64,000 nucleotides of DNA from Siphonodentalium dalli (GCA_032622095.1 CP136066.1:66906278-66970277), one strand, 5' to 3'; numbered from the stretch's first letter, positions 1 through 11,733 are shown. Notes: generated from the sequence alone by a model not told the origin. Numbers and translations: made by a program.

Positions 1-139
1 TTATGATGGCGTCCAAAATTGCCGATAACAACGCGAATCAGCAGGTGATTTTTCGACATGCAATATTTATTAACAAAGTAATATATTCCCTACCTTGTTT
101 GTTCCATAATAGAAAGTAGCTATCAGAACATCAAATGTT

Positions 140-184
140 TTGATCTGGTGGAGTATTATCTCTACGGGCGGAGCCAGAGAAGGA
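140..184. repeat. End fragment of a foldback repeat (same family as 25138-25586)
   Basis: This short stretch (gtggagtattatctctacgg and following bases) matches the inner part of the left arm of the foldback element at 25138-25586, on the opposite strand. It is probably a relic just upstream of the EGF-like exon. The match was made by eye over about 40 bp. Confidence 0.4.
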
Positions 185-273
185 GATCGATAGCGTGATC
201 TATTTGGAGGCTGATTGTGAAGGATGTTCAATGCAAGCATTCTTCATTAATCCTCATCGTTCGAATTTTTCAG

Positions 274-396
274 GGGTCCGAGCTGGTGATGTATGTGGCG
301 CCACATGCTATTCCTCCAACACAAAGTGTACAAGTCATGTATGTGTGTGTTACCCGTACACATACTCTGCAATTGGCTCTGGTGCCTGTGCTTACG
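274..396 (+). CDS. EGF-like / cysteine-rich module exon, probable part of PAN-CTLD gene 1
   Basis: This is a 123-nt symmetrical exon. It is preceded by a pyrimidine-rich acceptor (aatttttcag) and followed by a strong donor (cttacg|gtgagt). Both introns are phase 1: the first two bases complete a split codon and the last base opens the next one. It encodes about 41 residues beginning GVRAGDVCGATCYSSNTKC and continuing to GACAYG, with cysteine spacing C-x3-C-x6-C-x4-C-x-C-x12-C, which resembles an EGF-like or EB-type disulfide module. The in-frame continuation past the donor stops at once (GAG TAG). Phase 1-1 fits insertion between a PAN exon upstream of this window and the CTLD exon at 10480, so I assign it to gene 1 by inference. 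The module type is less certain than the exon itself. Confidence 0.6.
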
Positions 397-1610
397 GTGA
401 GTAGATGCGGGCATTTACTATATTTGGTGTGAACAATATTTATTCCAAACAAATAAAATGGTTTAAAGTGATGTGAAACACTCCACTGAGGTGTTTTGAA
501 CGAAATAACAACGAATCATGCCAAAATAAGTTATTTTAATAAATTTGATATCAAAATAGGCAGAAAACAGCTTCATCGTAATAAACTAATCACGTGCAGT
601 GACTATTTTTAGCGGAATCATTACCGTAAAGTTTATGCTCAATAATGCGTCCCGAATAAAGTAGTAAATATTTAAATTCGTGCGTAGTTATAACGTTTTG
701 TTCTCTGAAATGGTACTGTCGGTGTGGTTGGAATATTCGAATATCTTAGTTGATTGCTATGTTCTTTCAATGGATATAGTGTTTGGATACTAACTTATCA
801 ATTTTATTTACTGAAATAAGTCCATAATATGTCTTTAACAAACTTTAAGTGATTGGCTGATTGGAATGGGATGATACAACAACCTGTTGTAACTTTTTTG
901 AAAGTACATATACTCTCCATTACTGTATTTAGAACGGTCTACTGTAACAACTAGTATAATTACAGACGAACGTGTTCAGGCTTGGCGATTTCATACGCGT
1001 GGCAACATTTTGGGAATGTGAGACTGAAAGACAGATTTTTCGGATAATTTGATTTGTTTAGTGTAATTATGATATTTTCCGATGTTTGCCGTCATAATTG
1101 GATGCTATTTAGTATAAATTGTGTTCTTTTTTATCTATGAGTATGGAATTGTCAGTCTGATTTTCGACTGAAATGATAATCGGTCGAAATGATGTTTTCC
1201 AGTTGGAAAATTGTAGCCTATTAATATTCCCATATCTGGGAGTTAGTAGAGTTAACAGAGCTATATTTGAATGGAAATTCGTGACATGACCCTTGAAACC
1301 GAAACACTCTGACCATACTCACTGAACGGGTATTTGTTAAATCTGAATAATCCTTAAAAAGAACTACTGACTATATGAGTATTTTGTAAATAAAGGATTC
1401 ATACTACATTGACTAGAGGAATACGAGACATTAAAGTCATTTGGTTTGAGCAAGGTTTGCATACATGTATAAGCAGTGTGTGGGTATGCTCAAAACGTAT
1501 TTAATGTCCAACGATTTCCCATTATAGCGAATGACAAATTAATTCACGTTTATGCAACATGATGTCGTTTTACGACAATAATATTGGATTCACTTTTTAT
1601 ATCTCAACGT
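397..1610. other. AT-rich intronic DNA without recognisable content
   Basis: No reading frame with family similarity, no RNA gene and no clear repeat were found here. It is presumed to be intron of gene 1, between the EGF-like exon and the CTLD exon. Confidence 0.45.
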
Positions 1611-2034
1611 TTTTGGATTGGTTTTGTCCATCTATCCGTTTTGGTCGTTTCACTGTTTTAAGAAAAAATGATAAAAATTATTACAGAATGAAAGAATAAA
1701 TGATAACAATTGATAAAAATTGTTAAAGATTGTTGCCTCTCACCTAATACCTGTATTGTATAGATATTGAAAAAATGATAATTTGTTTTAAAGAATGTCA
1801 GAAATAATGATAAAAAATGATAATTTATAAAGAATGTAAGAAAAAATGATAAAAAAAAATGATAAAGTTGTTAAAGAATATAAGAAAAAATGGTAAAAAA
1901 TGTTATAGAATGTAAGAAAAAATGATAAAAAAAATGACAAAAATTATTGCAGAATGAAAGAATAAATGATAACAATTGATAAAAATTGTTAAAGAATGTA
2001 AGAAAAATAAAAAATAAATTATAAATTGTTTCTA

Positions 2035-2104
2035 GGCCAATGTATTCTCTTATTTATGCGATGCGATCTATGGTCGACTCGCATATATAAGAGAATGCAT
2101 TGGC
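2035..2104. repeat. 70-bp palindromic hairpin
   Basis: The arms ggccaatgtattctcttatt and the inverted atataagagaatgcattggc enclose a short loop that is itself palindromic (around gatctatggtcgac). The stem carries a few mismatches (gtatt against gcatt). Confidence 0.85.
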
Positions 2105-2437
2105 ACATGATCTTTGACTGTTGCCTCTCACCTAATACCTGTATTGTATAGATAGTGAAAAAATGAAAAAAATGATAAAAAAAATTGTTAAAGGAAGTCA
2201 GAAATAATGATAGAAAATGATAATTTATAAAGAATGTAAGAAAAAATGATAACAAAAATGATAAAGTTGTTAAAGAATATAAGAAAAAATGGTAAAAAAA
2301 AGTGTTATAGAATGTAAGAAAAAATGATAAAAAATAATGATAAAAATTATTACAGAATGAAAGAATAAATGATAACAACTGATAAAAATTGTTAAAGAAT
2401 GTAAGAAAAATAAAAAATAAATTATAAATTGTTGTTA

Positions 2438-2507
2438 GGCCAAAGCATTCTCTTATATATGCGAGGCGACATATGGTCGACTCGCATATATAAGAGAATG
2501 CATTGGC
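2438..2507. repeat. 70-bp palindromic hairpin
   Basis: This is the second copy in the satellite, with the same arms and a loop reading gaggcgacatatggtcgact. The stem is about 27 bp. Confidence 0.85.
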
Positions 2508-2951
2508 ACATGATCTTTAATGTTGCGCCAGCGTAGCTCCGGTAATGAAAGGGATAAGACTTTTTCGAAACATAAAGGGGGTAATTTTGGATTGACTTTG
2601 TCCATCTATCCGTTTTTGTCGTTTGACTGTTGACTCTGACCTAATACCTGTATTGTATAGATAGTGAAAAAATGAAATAAATGATAAAAAATTGTTAAAG
2701 AATGTCAGAAATAATGATAGAAAATGATAATTTATAAAGAATGTAAGAAAAAATGATAACAAAAATGATAAAGTTGTTAAAGAATATAAGAAAAAATGGT
2801 AAAAAAAATGTTATAGAATGTAAGAAAAAATGATAAAAAATAATGATAAAAATTATTACAGAATGAAAGAATAAATGATAACAACTGATAAAAATTGTTA
2901 AAGAATGTAAGAAAAAAAAAAAAAATTATAAATTGTTTCTAGGCCAATGCA

Positions 2952-5833
2952 TCTATATATCTATATTTGCGAATGTCTGTCTGTCTGTCTGTGTTCTATA
3001 TAAATTCACAGCGGACCACCTAGATGGCACAAAAGGGGTCTAATAGGGGTAATATAATGAAAGATAATGGCGAGGGTTAGAATTTTCTAAAGTGACGCCG
3101 TTGTTATCAGGGGCAGAAAAGGGGAGGGGCAAAAAACTAATTTGTCGCCGATTGCCACCAAACTTTTATATAATCATCCCCATAATATGAGGAATATAAT
3201 GTGTGGTTTAAATATGTCAAAAGTCGCGCCGTTCGCGTCAGGGATGCCCAGATGGGAGAGGGGCATCAAAATTGATCAAAATTATTTTAGCGCCGAATTC
3301 CACCAAATTGATGCACATTCTTCTGAGATCTTCTCCATGATACAAGGAATCTTATTGTGTGATTTAAAGACGCCAAATTGGTGTCGTTGGGATGAGAGAT
3401 TTGGGGGGGGGCGGTGGGTAGGTACTAAATCTGAGAAGAATTGGTTTAGTCGCCGATTGCCACGAAACTTATACAAATTCATCCCCATGGTATGAGGTGT
3501 CTAATTGCGTGGCTTAAATCTGTCAAAAGTGGCGTCATTCGAGTCAGTGGTGCACTGAAATGGAGAGGGGTACCAAAATTGATACACAATATTTTTGGCG
3601 CCAATTTCCACCAAATTGATACACATTCTTATCAATGATATGAGGAATCTAATCGTGTGATTTTAAAGATGTCATATTGGCACTGCTTTGGTGAGAGATG
3701 GGGTGGGGTGGGCACTAAATTTGATAAAAGAAATTTTAGTCGCGGATTAGCACAAAACTTACAAATAATAATCTCCATGATATCAGGAGTCTAATTGTGT
3801 GGTTTAATGATGTCAAAAATGGGGCCATTCGAGTCAGGGGTGCCTAGAGGGTGAGAGGGACACAAACATTGATAAACATATTCTTCTCCGTGATACGAAT
3901 AATCTAATCGTGTTGTTTAGATGTGCCAAATTGGTGCCTTTTTTGGTGAGAGATATGGAATGGTGGCCCTAAACTTGATACGAATTTGTATACTCGCCAA
4001 TTTTCATAAAATTTATATATATTCATCTCTATAATGAGTCTAAGTGTGTGGTTTAATGATGTCAAACGTGGGGCCGCTTGCGTCCGAAATAGGGACGGGA
4101 GGGTCACCAACAATTTATAAAAATATGTTTAGTGCCAATTACCATCAAACTCATGCACGTTCTTCTCAAATGATACAATGAATCAAATATTTGCCAATAT
4201 CTGTCTGTGTTCTATATATAACTTTAAGGGCACAATCGAGATAGCACCAAAGCGGTCTAACAGGGGTAACTTTTTACGAGTAAGATAATGGTGCGGGTTA
4301 AAATGTTCTAAAGTGACGTTGTTGGTGTCAGGGGAAGGGCTATTTTTAGCGCAGATTTCGACCAAATTGATATATTATTCTTCTCCGTGATACCAGGAAT
4401 ATAAACGTGTGATTTAAAGACGCGAAATTGGTGCCGTTTGGGTGAGAGATGGGTGGGGGTAATAACTATGATAAGAATTTGTTTAGTTGCCGATTACAAC
4501 CAAACTTATATATAATCATCTCCATTATATAATGCATGCATGAGTCTAATAGACGTGGTTTAAATATGACAAAGGTGGCGCGATTCAAGTCATGCACGAG
4601 GGGAGTATGATACAAATATATTTAGCACTGATTCCACCAAATTCATGCACGTCCTTCTCTAATGATATGATGAATTAAATCATATTTGGATTGTTCAATT
4701 CGCCGATATCCAACAAAGTTATATATAGTCATCTCCCAGGCCATCTCCATGTCGTTCTAAGGAGTTTTTGGCATTCCAGTTTCACAATCTCGACAAATGG
4801 TGACCGAATTAAGTCACTTGAACAATTATATCTTCTCAACTGTCATATTTATATGGGGATGGAAATCTGGGCATTCCTATAATGATCTAGCAACACAGAT
4901 ACATAGAAGAAAGCATTAAAAGTATATTTATATCAATCTATTTAAGAGATACATATCTTCATTCAAACTGAGGGACATTGAATCGTCAGAGGATTGCATA
5001 TAAGAATGGCTCATGTATATATTATAACATGATTGAGTCTGTCCCATTCAATATAGTTTCCACAAAAAAAGTTACAATTGCCAAGAGATATGGAAATGTA
5101 GAGCAGGCCTATTCAAAAATAGTGGTCACAGTGTGCAGCCAAATATGGTTACTGCTGAGATAAAGGAAAACACAGTCCGTAGCACATGACTTTTCAGGAT
5201 CCTCCAAATGTGACATCTGACAAGGGTATATCTGGCCGATACAGAGGATTTCTTTCATTTTTTATAACAGACACATCGCCTAACATAACAACTCAAAATC
5301 TCGCTGTGTTTGGCACATGTAGCTGCTATACGTGCATAACATCATTTCTTTTAAACTGAAAATGATTAGCCAGTATATAGTACCAGAACAGAGGAGCACC
5401 TGGACATATCTTTAAAACATCTGTATCTTCATGAAGATATGATAAACTAGATTGATTGATTGATTGATTGATAGATACATCTCTATGTAAAACACAATTG
5501 TCGTCTTTTATTTTTTCGAACTAATGTGTTTATGATGTTCATGGTTCATGCTATATAACGTCTGAAGTATACGCAGTTGTAAATAAATAAATACTTCTTT
5601 ATTGGTGGGACGGATTAAACGCGATAAACAAAATGATAATCGCTCCGACCTGACAAGGTGAGCCACTTCTTATATTCCATGTGTAAGAATCATGTTTTGT
5701 GATGCCATTTGGATATACAATTTATGAGAATACGTTTAACACTTTGAGAACAGGAGTATTCTCTATTCCCACCAAATATCCACAGAGGGTTTCACGTCAC
5801 TTTAACCTGGGCAACGCCGGGTAACCCTGCTAG
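2952..5833 (+). mobile_element. Non-autonomous Helitron, family 1, inserted in a hairpin
   Basis: The left end is TCTATATATCTATATTTGCG. The right end is CTAG, preceded by an imperfect CCTGGGCAACGCCGGG hairpin and taaccctg. The host base before is A and after is T, as expected for Helitrons. Removing 2952-5833 rejoins ggccaatgca to ttctcttatatatgcgag, exactly restoring the 70-bp hairpin, so both boundaries are exact to the base. Inside are degenerate roughly 150-bp tandem repeats (about 3100-4700) with the recurring phrase ccaccaaattgatacaca, and then single-copy-looking DNA. No Rep or helicase coding was seen. Related sequence lies at 57547-61052. Confidence 0.85.
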
Positions 5834-5893
5834 TTCTCTTATATATGCGAGGCGACCTATGGTCGACTCGCATATATAAGAGAATGCATTGGC
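5834..5893. repeat. Distal part of the hairpin split by the Helitron
   Basis: This continues the hairpin that begins at 2942. The sequence ttctcttatatatgcgaggc pairs with gactcgcatatataagagaa further on. Confidence 0.85.
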
Positions 5894-6223
5894 ACATGAT
5901 CTTTGACTGTTGCCTCTCACCTAATACCTGTATTGTATAGATTGTGAAAAAATGAAAAAAAAATATAAAAAATTGTTAAAGAATGTCAGAAATAATGATA
6001 AAAAATGATAATTTATAAAGAATGTAAGGAAAAATAATAATTTTTTTTTTATAAAGTTGTTAAAGAATATAAGAAAAAATGGTAAAAATGTTATAGAATG
6101 TAAGAAAAAATGATAAACAAAAGTGATAAAAATTATTACAGAATGTAAGAATAAATGATAACAATTGATAAAAATTGTTAAAGAATGTAAGAAAAATAAA
6201 AAATAAATTATAAATTGTTTCTA

Positions 6224-6293
6224 GGCCAATGCATTCTCGTATATATGCGAGGCGACCTATGGTCGACTCGCATATATAAGAGAATGCATTGGC
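6224..6293. repeat. 70-bp palindromic hairpin
   Basis: This is the last satellite copy. Its first arm carries a C-to-G-type change (attctcgtat) relative to its second arm. Confidence 0.85.
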
Positions 6294-6451
6294 ACATGAT
6301 CTTTGACTGTTGCCTCTCACCTAATACCTGTATAGTATAGATGGTACGTGCACATCTGAATTAAAGTGACTCATGGTCTTCGAAGTGTGGATCACAAGCA
6401 TATATAGAACTAGATATACGTTGTTCTTATGTTCGCTGTTAATACGCTCCA

Positions 6452-6688
6452 ATACGCCCTGTCACTAACTCCGGCCATATTGGATCCACCAGGTCCGGTT
6501 CCGTGGTTTTACTTAGCTTTCCATATATGGAAGTCATGAATAAATCAAAAGCTCCATATATGGAAATGCTACTCCAAATATTTTACATGTAGCACTAAAA
6601 CCACGGAACCGGGGCTGGATGAATCTATGAAACCACGGAACCGGACCTGGTTGATCCAATATTGCCGCGAGTTAGTGACAGAGCGTAT
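6452..6688. mobile_element. Small foldback element with about 58-bp inverted ends
   Basis: The left arm starts atacgccctgtcactaactc and includes accaggtccggttccgtggt. The right arm is its near-perfect inverse, ending gttagtgacagagcgtat. An inner second copy of ccacggaaccgg lies next to the right arm. The element is 237 bp and has no coding. Confidence 0.7.
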
Positions 6689-7235
6689 AACGAGACTTCG
6701 CATGTCGAAACTATTGTTATATAAACATTACTGTTGACGTGGAATTACTGATAAAAGTCCACTCAATCAAACAAATTATCAAAGTTTAATTAAAACTTGA
6801 CGGCAAACATTGGAAAAAGTCAAAGCATTGAAAAATTTCTGATAAATCAGAGACTAAAATATTTGAACTTATACGCGTTAGAAATGTTTGTTGACAAACT
6901 ACTGTTTTGTATGATAGGATAGGATATTTTATTTCCAATACACATATATTTCATAATAGTTATGAAAATTCTGGATAATTCTGGCGTATATTGTTGAGGA
7001 TGGCATAATCTGGCAAGAATGTCTTCCTGCCATCCCTAGTATGGTAAATATAAAAAGTAATAACTTATAATAAGATGGCCTCGAGTTTTCACATAACAAT
7101 GACTTCAACGCGCGGAATTGAGTCAAACATTAATATAAGAATCAACTGTTCAATATTCTTCTTGGTGGTGACGTCTTTATGGACTTTTGTAGTTTTTGTA
7201 CAATTATCCACTGTGAGCACCTTTTGTAACTTTAA
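6689..7235. other. Non-coding DNA, nothing recognised
   Basis: AT-rich sequence with no supported gene. Confidence 0.4.
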
Positions 7236-7388
7236 CCCTTCCATGACCGGAGCTTCCTGAAATTTTTGTGAAAACGCAACTGCATTCTCGTATACATACG
7301 AGTCTTGTACAGTCTGCCATAGAGAGACTTGCATATACGATAATGCATTGGCCTAACAATATGTACCTTGACCTTGTAATTCAATGCA

Positions 7389-8439
7389 TCATCTATTATA
7401 TATTTTTTATATTTTGTGTGTGTGTGTGTGTGTGTGTATCTGTCTGTGTGTGTGTGTGTAATCGATGAACTCAAAAACGACCGACCCGATTTCGAAGAAA
7501 CTTGGTACGTGGGGGTATTTTCGGCTGGGGGTTAACATAGGCCTATTGATTTGTCCGTGCGACGTGACCTTGACCTTCAAAACTCATATCTCGGGATCCG
7601 CAGTGCTATCACGCCGGATTTAGCACTGCGATGCAGGGAGGATAACTCTATATTCATACGTCGACGAACGTTAGCAATTTGCAGGCATGCAATTACGCAT
7701 CGTGTATTTTCCCCAAAATTATAACATTTACAATATATATTGTCAATTTGCAGGCTATTAAAAATCGTGCATCTATCCCAAAATATATCATTTATTACAA
7801 TTTCTGATATATAAATATTGTTACAGCTAATATTCTTAGGTCTATTGTCGATAGATAAATTTTTTGTATATTCACACCACGCATAGGCTCAAGCTGTTTA
7901 CATTTACCCCGCGGGTCTGGAATCTCATCCAAGAATCCATTTAGCTGAAATGATACTTCGTTGTTGCGAAATGGAATCTACCGGTGGCCCCAAGCCGTCA
8001 ATGTCAACAACATCGAAATTGTTCAACTTTGACTGCGAGAAAATAATTAGTTAAAATTTACCACACAATGCTAATTTATCTTTACGTTGAAGCTTGATAA
8101 TTAATGAGCGTGTGTATATGAGGCGCGTTTACATACTTTAGTGGAAATCAAATCGGGTAAAACTGGCGGATTTTTACGGACGAAATTTGATACATAGGGT
8201 ATCTCGGTATCCGCTGGGCCGATTTCCCGGTATCCGCTTGCCCAATTTCCACCATTTTTGGGGTGTTGGTGTTGGAAAATTTCCAGACGGATTTTGACAA
8301 AATTTGATACTTAGTGGACCATAGTGGTAATTGTTTCCAGGGAGTGTTTTGGACGGGTCAAATCGTGACCCCACCTGACCTTGACCTTCAAAATGGTCAA
8401 TTCAATGTCAAAGTCCGGACGAAGTCGGGTCACCTTCTA
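7389..8439 (+). mobile_element. Helitron family 2, tandem copy A
   Basis: It begins TCTATTATATATTTTTTATA after a host A. A (TG)n tract follows, then aatcgatgaactcaaaaacg and gtgcgacgtgaccttgacct. It ends at ccggacgaagtcgggtcacc plus ttcta, a hairpin followed by a decayed CTRR-like terminus that runs directly into copy B. Translations across it are artefacts of the repeats. Confidence 0.65.
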
Positions 8440-9052
8440 TCTATTATATATTTTGGAAGATATGTGTGTCTGTCTGTGTGTCTGTCTGTGTGTTCGCGAT
8501 GAACTCAAAAACGGCCCACCCGATTTCGATGAAACTTGGTATGTGGGGGTATTTTCGGCCGGGGACGAACATAGGCAAATTAATTTGTCCGTGCGACGTG
8601 ACCTTGACCTTGAAATCGGGTCATTTCAAGGTCAAACGCCCGAATATCACGGGCTTTCGATGAAACTTGGTATGTGGGGGTACTTTCTTATGGCGAGTAT
8701 CATAAGCATATTCATTTGCCCGTGCGACGTGACCTTGACCTTGAAATCGGGTAACTTCAAGGTCAAATCGCCAATTTTGATGGGATTTCGACGAAATTTG
8801 ATACGTGGGGTTACATTTGTCCACTGGTTGTTTTGGACAAGTCAAATCGTGACCCCGACATGACCTTGACCTTCAAAATGATCAATTCAAGGTCAAATCG
8901 GGTGAAACCGGATGGATTTAGACGGGTACTTTTGTCGGGTACTTTTGTTCGGGCAGTGTTTTGGACGGGTCAAATCGCGACCCCACTTGACCTTGGCCTT
9001 CAAAATAGACAATTCAAGGTCAAAGCCCGGACGAAGTCGGGTCACCTTCTAG
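8440..9052 (+). mobile_element. Helitron family 2, tandem copy B
   Basis: It starts TCTATTATATATTTTGGAAG and ends gaagtcgggtcaccttctag. It contains three successive blocks with gtgaccttgaccttgaaatc and inverse copies (caaggtcaa). It is joined head to tail to copy C with no host base between. Confidence 0.7.
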
Positions 9053-9981
9053 TCTATTATATATTTTGGAAGATCTGTTTGTTTGTTTGTTTGTTTGTTT
9101 GTGTGTGTGTGTGTGTGTGTAATCGATGAACTCGAAACGGCCGACCCGATTTCGATGAAACTTGGTATGTGGGGGTATTTTCGGGTCAGGAGTAACATAG
9201 GCCTATTGATTTTCAGATCCGAGGTAAACTTTTCACGTGCCGAGGTCAAATCTGTTTTTACGCTGTGTTACGGGACTTTCATTTGAGTTCGGTGCTTACA
9301 AATCGATTCGAAACAGCGCGAATAATAAAATGCCAGTCATAATAATGACACTGTGAGAATCTTTCGTGTTTCCTCTTTCCAACGATATATAATGCGTATG
9401 TATCCGTTTTAGTTATCTGCCTCAATTATCAAGAAGAAGTGGTACTATCTTCCATCAGGATAAAAACAATGCGTAACTTCTATGACGTCGTTAGAGGTCA
9501 TAACGTTAGATCACGTTAACGCTTAACCGGCCGATGCATTTGACTGTTTCAGACGTCTTGGCGATATCTCGGGCACCGATGGTAATTTATCTTTACGTTG
9601 AAACTTGATAATTAATGAGCGTGTGTGTACGAGGCGCGTTTATATACTTGAGTGGAAATCAAATCGGGTTAAACTGGCGGATTTTTACGGACGAAATTTG
9701 ATGCATAGGGTATCTCGGTATCCGCTGGGCCGATTTCCCGGTATCCGCTGGGCCGATTTCCACCATTTTTCGGGTGTTGGTGTTTGACCCCACCTGACCT
9801 TCAAAATGGTCAATTCAAGGTCAAATCGGGTAAAACCGGATGGATTTCGACGGGTACTTTTGTCGGGTACTTTTGTTCGGGCACTGTGTTTTGGACGAGT
9901 CAAATCGTGACCCCACTTGACCTTGGCCTTCAAAATAGACAATTCAAGGTCAAACCCGGACGAAGTCGTGTCACCTTCTAG
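9053..9981 (+). mobile_element. Helitron family 2, tandem copy C
   Basis: It starts TCTATTATATATTTTGGAAG and (TTTG)n/(TG)n follows. It ends cgaagtcgtgtcaccttcta plus g, followed by host T. The inner part 9590-9830 repeats the segment at 8085-8300 (tgagcgtgtgtatatgaggc, tatccgctgggccgatttcc). Confidence 0.7.
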
Positions 9982-10009
9982 TATTATATATATACCAAAG
10001 GATATTTAA

Positions 10010-10386
10010 CCCTTTACCCAACAAACCGGCCAAATATAGCTTCAACGGCCTAAAATATCTTCGGTCTGTCTCAATAGAACCATACAAATATGGATATCAT
10101 TGGAACCGGCTCCTTGACCACATTGTGATAGTCACAGTTATGCCCTGTGCCAATGCATTCTCTTATATATGCGAGTCGACCATAGGTCGCCTCGCATATA
10201 TAAGAGAATGCATTGGCCTAAAAAAAAAAAATTTAACACTTTTTACCATTTTTTCTTACATTCTTTAACAATTTTATAATTTTTAATGTGTTAAGCCAAT
10301 GCATTCTCTTATATATGCGAGTCGACCATAGGTCGCCTATATATAAGAGAATGCATTGGCACAGGGCCCTTCTGTTGGGTAAAGGG
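10010..10386. mobile_element. piggyBac-like TTAA MITE, CCCTTTACCCAACA subfamily, two hairpins
   Basis: TTAA flanks both ends (10006-10009 and 10387-10390). The terminal inverted repeats are CCCTTTACCCAACA and tgttgggtaaaggg. It contains hairpins at 10149-10217 and 10295-10360, separated by an A-rich spacer. It is collinear with the copy at 49756-50147 except that the loop of the second hairpin is inverted. There is no coding capacity. Superfamily assignment rests on the TTAA target and CCC ends. Confidence 0.85.
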
Positions 10387-10479
10387 TTAATGCTGCACCA
10401 GCACAGCTCCCGTCACGAACCTCGTGTAAGGGATAATAGATCAAATGCACATACATCAGCAACTCACCGTTCATTGCAG

Positions 10480-10656
10480 ACTGTCCTAATAACAACCAAC
10501 ACATTGAATTCAGCGGTATATGCTATGCCGTCATCTTGCAGTCAAGGATCTACAGCAGTGCCATTAACAACTGTTTCGAACTCGGTGGCGAACCTGCATA
10601 CGTTTACTCATATACTAGATGGGTACAGTTAAAGGATTTCCTTTTTTCCGTCAGTG
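10480..10656 (+). CDS. C-type lectin domain, first-half exon, gene 1
   Basis: This is a 177-nt exon with acceptor ttcattgcag and donor gtcagtg|gtgaga, both phase 1. With the split first codon it reads (D)CPNNNQHIEFSGICYAV, then NNCFELGGEPA, and ends KDFLFSVSG. The cysteines at the start and before ELGG are the usual CTLD long-form pair, and CxxLGGxxA is the conserved alpha-2 region. It has exactly the same length as the gene 2 exon 38748-38924 and aligns with it without gaps, sharing DC, GxCY, C-x-x-LGG and DFLFSV. Joined to 11734 the split codon is G|GT (Gly). The protein is presumably secreted and may bind carbohydrate or another extracellular ligand. Confidence 0.85.
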
Positions 10657-11733
10657 GTGAGATAATATTTTGTTGCAAACATACTACAATTCAATTACAA
10701 GTGCATTACTTATACAATAGTATACGTTATCGACTTCCTTGGGATGGAAGAGCGAGAATTAAAAATCCTGAAGTGGTGACTTTTGAGCAGCAAGAACGAG
10801 GACGCCAATTGTTAGAGTAGTTCTGACCATTTCCCGGGAGCGAACTATCGCCTGGGCTATTGTCTTCGAACTATTACCCGCCTGCTGACATCAGAATCTG
10901 GCGCGAGGCCATAATTTGCGCGATTCAAGAATTGTCACGATGCTTTCGTGGGAATATCTCCACTGGTGTCCGATGCTTTAACGGGAGTTATATCCACTGC
11001 CCTAGCTGTATACGGATGGATCATAATCCAACATGAAGAGAATTATTTAAAATATGACTGTTTCATTATAATATTTTTGTGTTCGGATATTGCTGCATTT
11101 CTGGCCATGGTTTTTAGGATATGTGGAAATTCAACATTTTGGGAGTTAGGAACCTTGTCTTATTGTACTGTTAGTGTTATTGTACTGTTGGTGTTATTGT
11201 ACTGTTAGTGTTATTGTACTGTTAGTGTTATGACCAAATTTGTGTTAGGGACATTGTGTATCACGCGGGCTAGAGTTTTCGATCTATTCATATGCCTGCT
11301 AGCGTCACGGCCGATGCGAGGCGAGGACTGTGTCATATATAATAAAACACATACATGTATTGACTGCCTTAGAGTGGAATAGCGAGCGCTGTTTACCATC
11401 GATTGTGTCGAATACTATAGCACGCTCGAAGACTATAGCACGGGCGACAGTTTGCTTGCCACAATTCTCGCATCGTGCCAACCACGACGTCAGCGGGCGG
11501 GTAAGAGTTCGAAGACTATATAGCTCGGGCGATATTTTGCTTGCCGGACAATGGTCAGAACGACTCTGCGGCACGTGAGCACGATTCGTCCAATCAAAAT
11601 ATGACACGACCCTCTGTGAATTATCAACACATATGACATTGAGACCTCGGTCAATAGTCACACTTGTTCGCATGACTATTCTATCAAAGGCAGTCAATTC
11701 ATGTATAAAATTTTAGTTATGTTTTTGTTCCAG
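10657..11733 (+). other. Gene 1 CTLD intron with inverted repeats
   Basis: The intron has a gtgaga donor and a tttgttccag acceptor. It contains an inverted pair: 10823-10905 (ttctgaccatttcccgggag...) against 11465-11560 (...ggacaatggtcagaa). A 19-bp unit (ttattgtactgttagtg) repeats four times at 11160-11232. A second inverted pair has arms catgtattgactgcctta near 11353 and aaggcagtcaattcatg near 11690. This is probably foldback transposon debris. Confidence 0.6.

Larger units (their letters stand above)
1611..6345. repeat. 390-400-bp satellite array built around a 70-bp hairpin
   Basis: Successive units start with gactgttgcctctcacctaa (or a close variant) at about 1726, 2116, 2624, 5905 and 6305. 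Each unit has an A-rich stretch of degenerate tgataaaaattgttaaagaa repeats and then a palindromic hairpin (2035-2104, 2438-2507, the split copy 2942-2951 plus 5834-5893, and 6224-6293). The third unit is 399 bp once the Helitron at 2952-5833 is subtracted, and the fourth is 400 bp. The second unit carries about 110 extra bp (2519-2623), including the end of a TTAA-type MITE (gctccggtaatgaaaggg). Confidence 0.75.
7236..10432. mobile_element. TTAA-type MITE split by nested Helitrons and a second MITE
   Basis: The left end is TTAA followed by cccttccatgaccggagctt. The right end is the inverse, cagctcccgtcac...gtaaggg. A first degenerate hairpin (7280-7352) is followed by the family's inter-hairpin spacer (cctaacaatatgtaccttga). 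The second hairpin is broken at aatgca (7388) by Helitrons. After them come hairpin debris and a second TTAA MITE (10010-10386) inserted in the TTAA of ggatatttaatgctgcacc. An uninterrupted relative is at 12942-13179. Confidence 0.65.

Noticed and set aside
2019-2762. Phe/Leu-rich minus-strand proteins
   Set aside because: These are translations of the A-rich satellite spacer (SFFLTFFN-type).
8381-8863. 160-codon open frame with repeated MKLGMWGYF-type phrases
   Set aside because: It is translation of Helitron family 2 repeats (atgaaacttggtatgtgggg). The phrases recur with the DNA repeat in several frames and on the other strand at 63034-63406.
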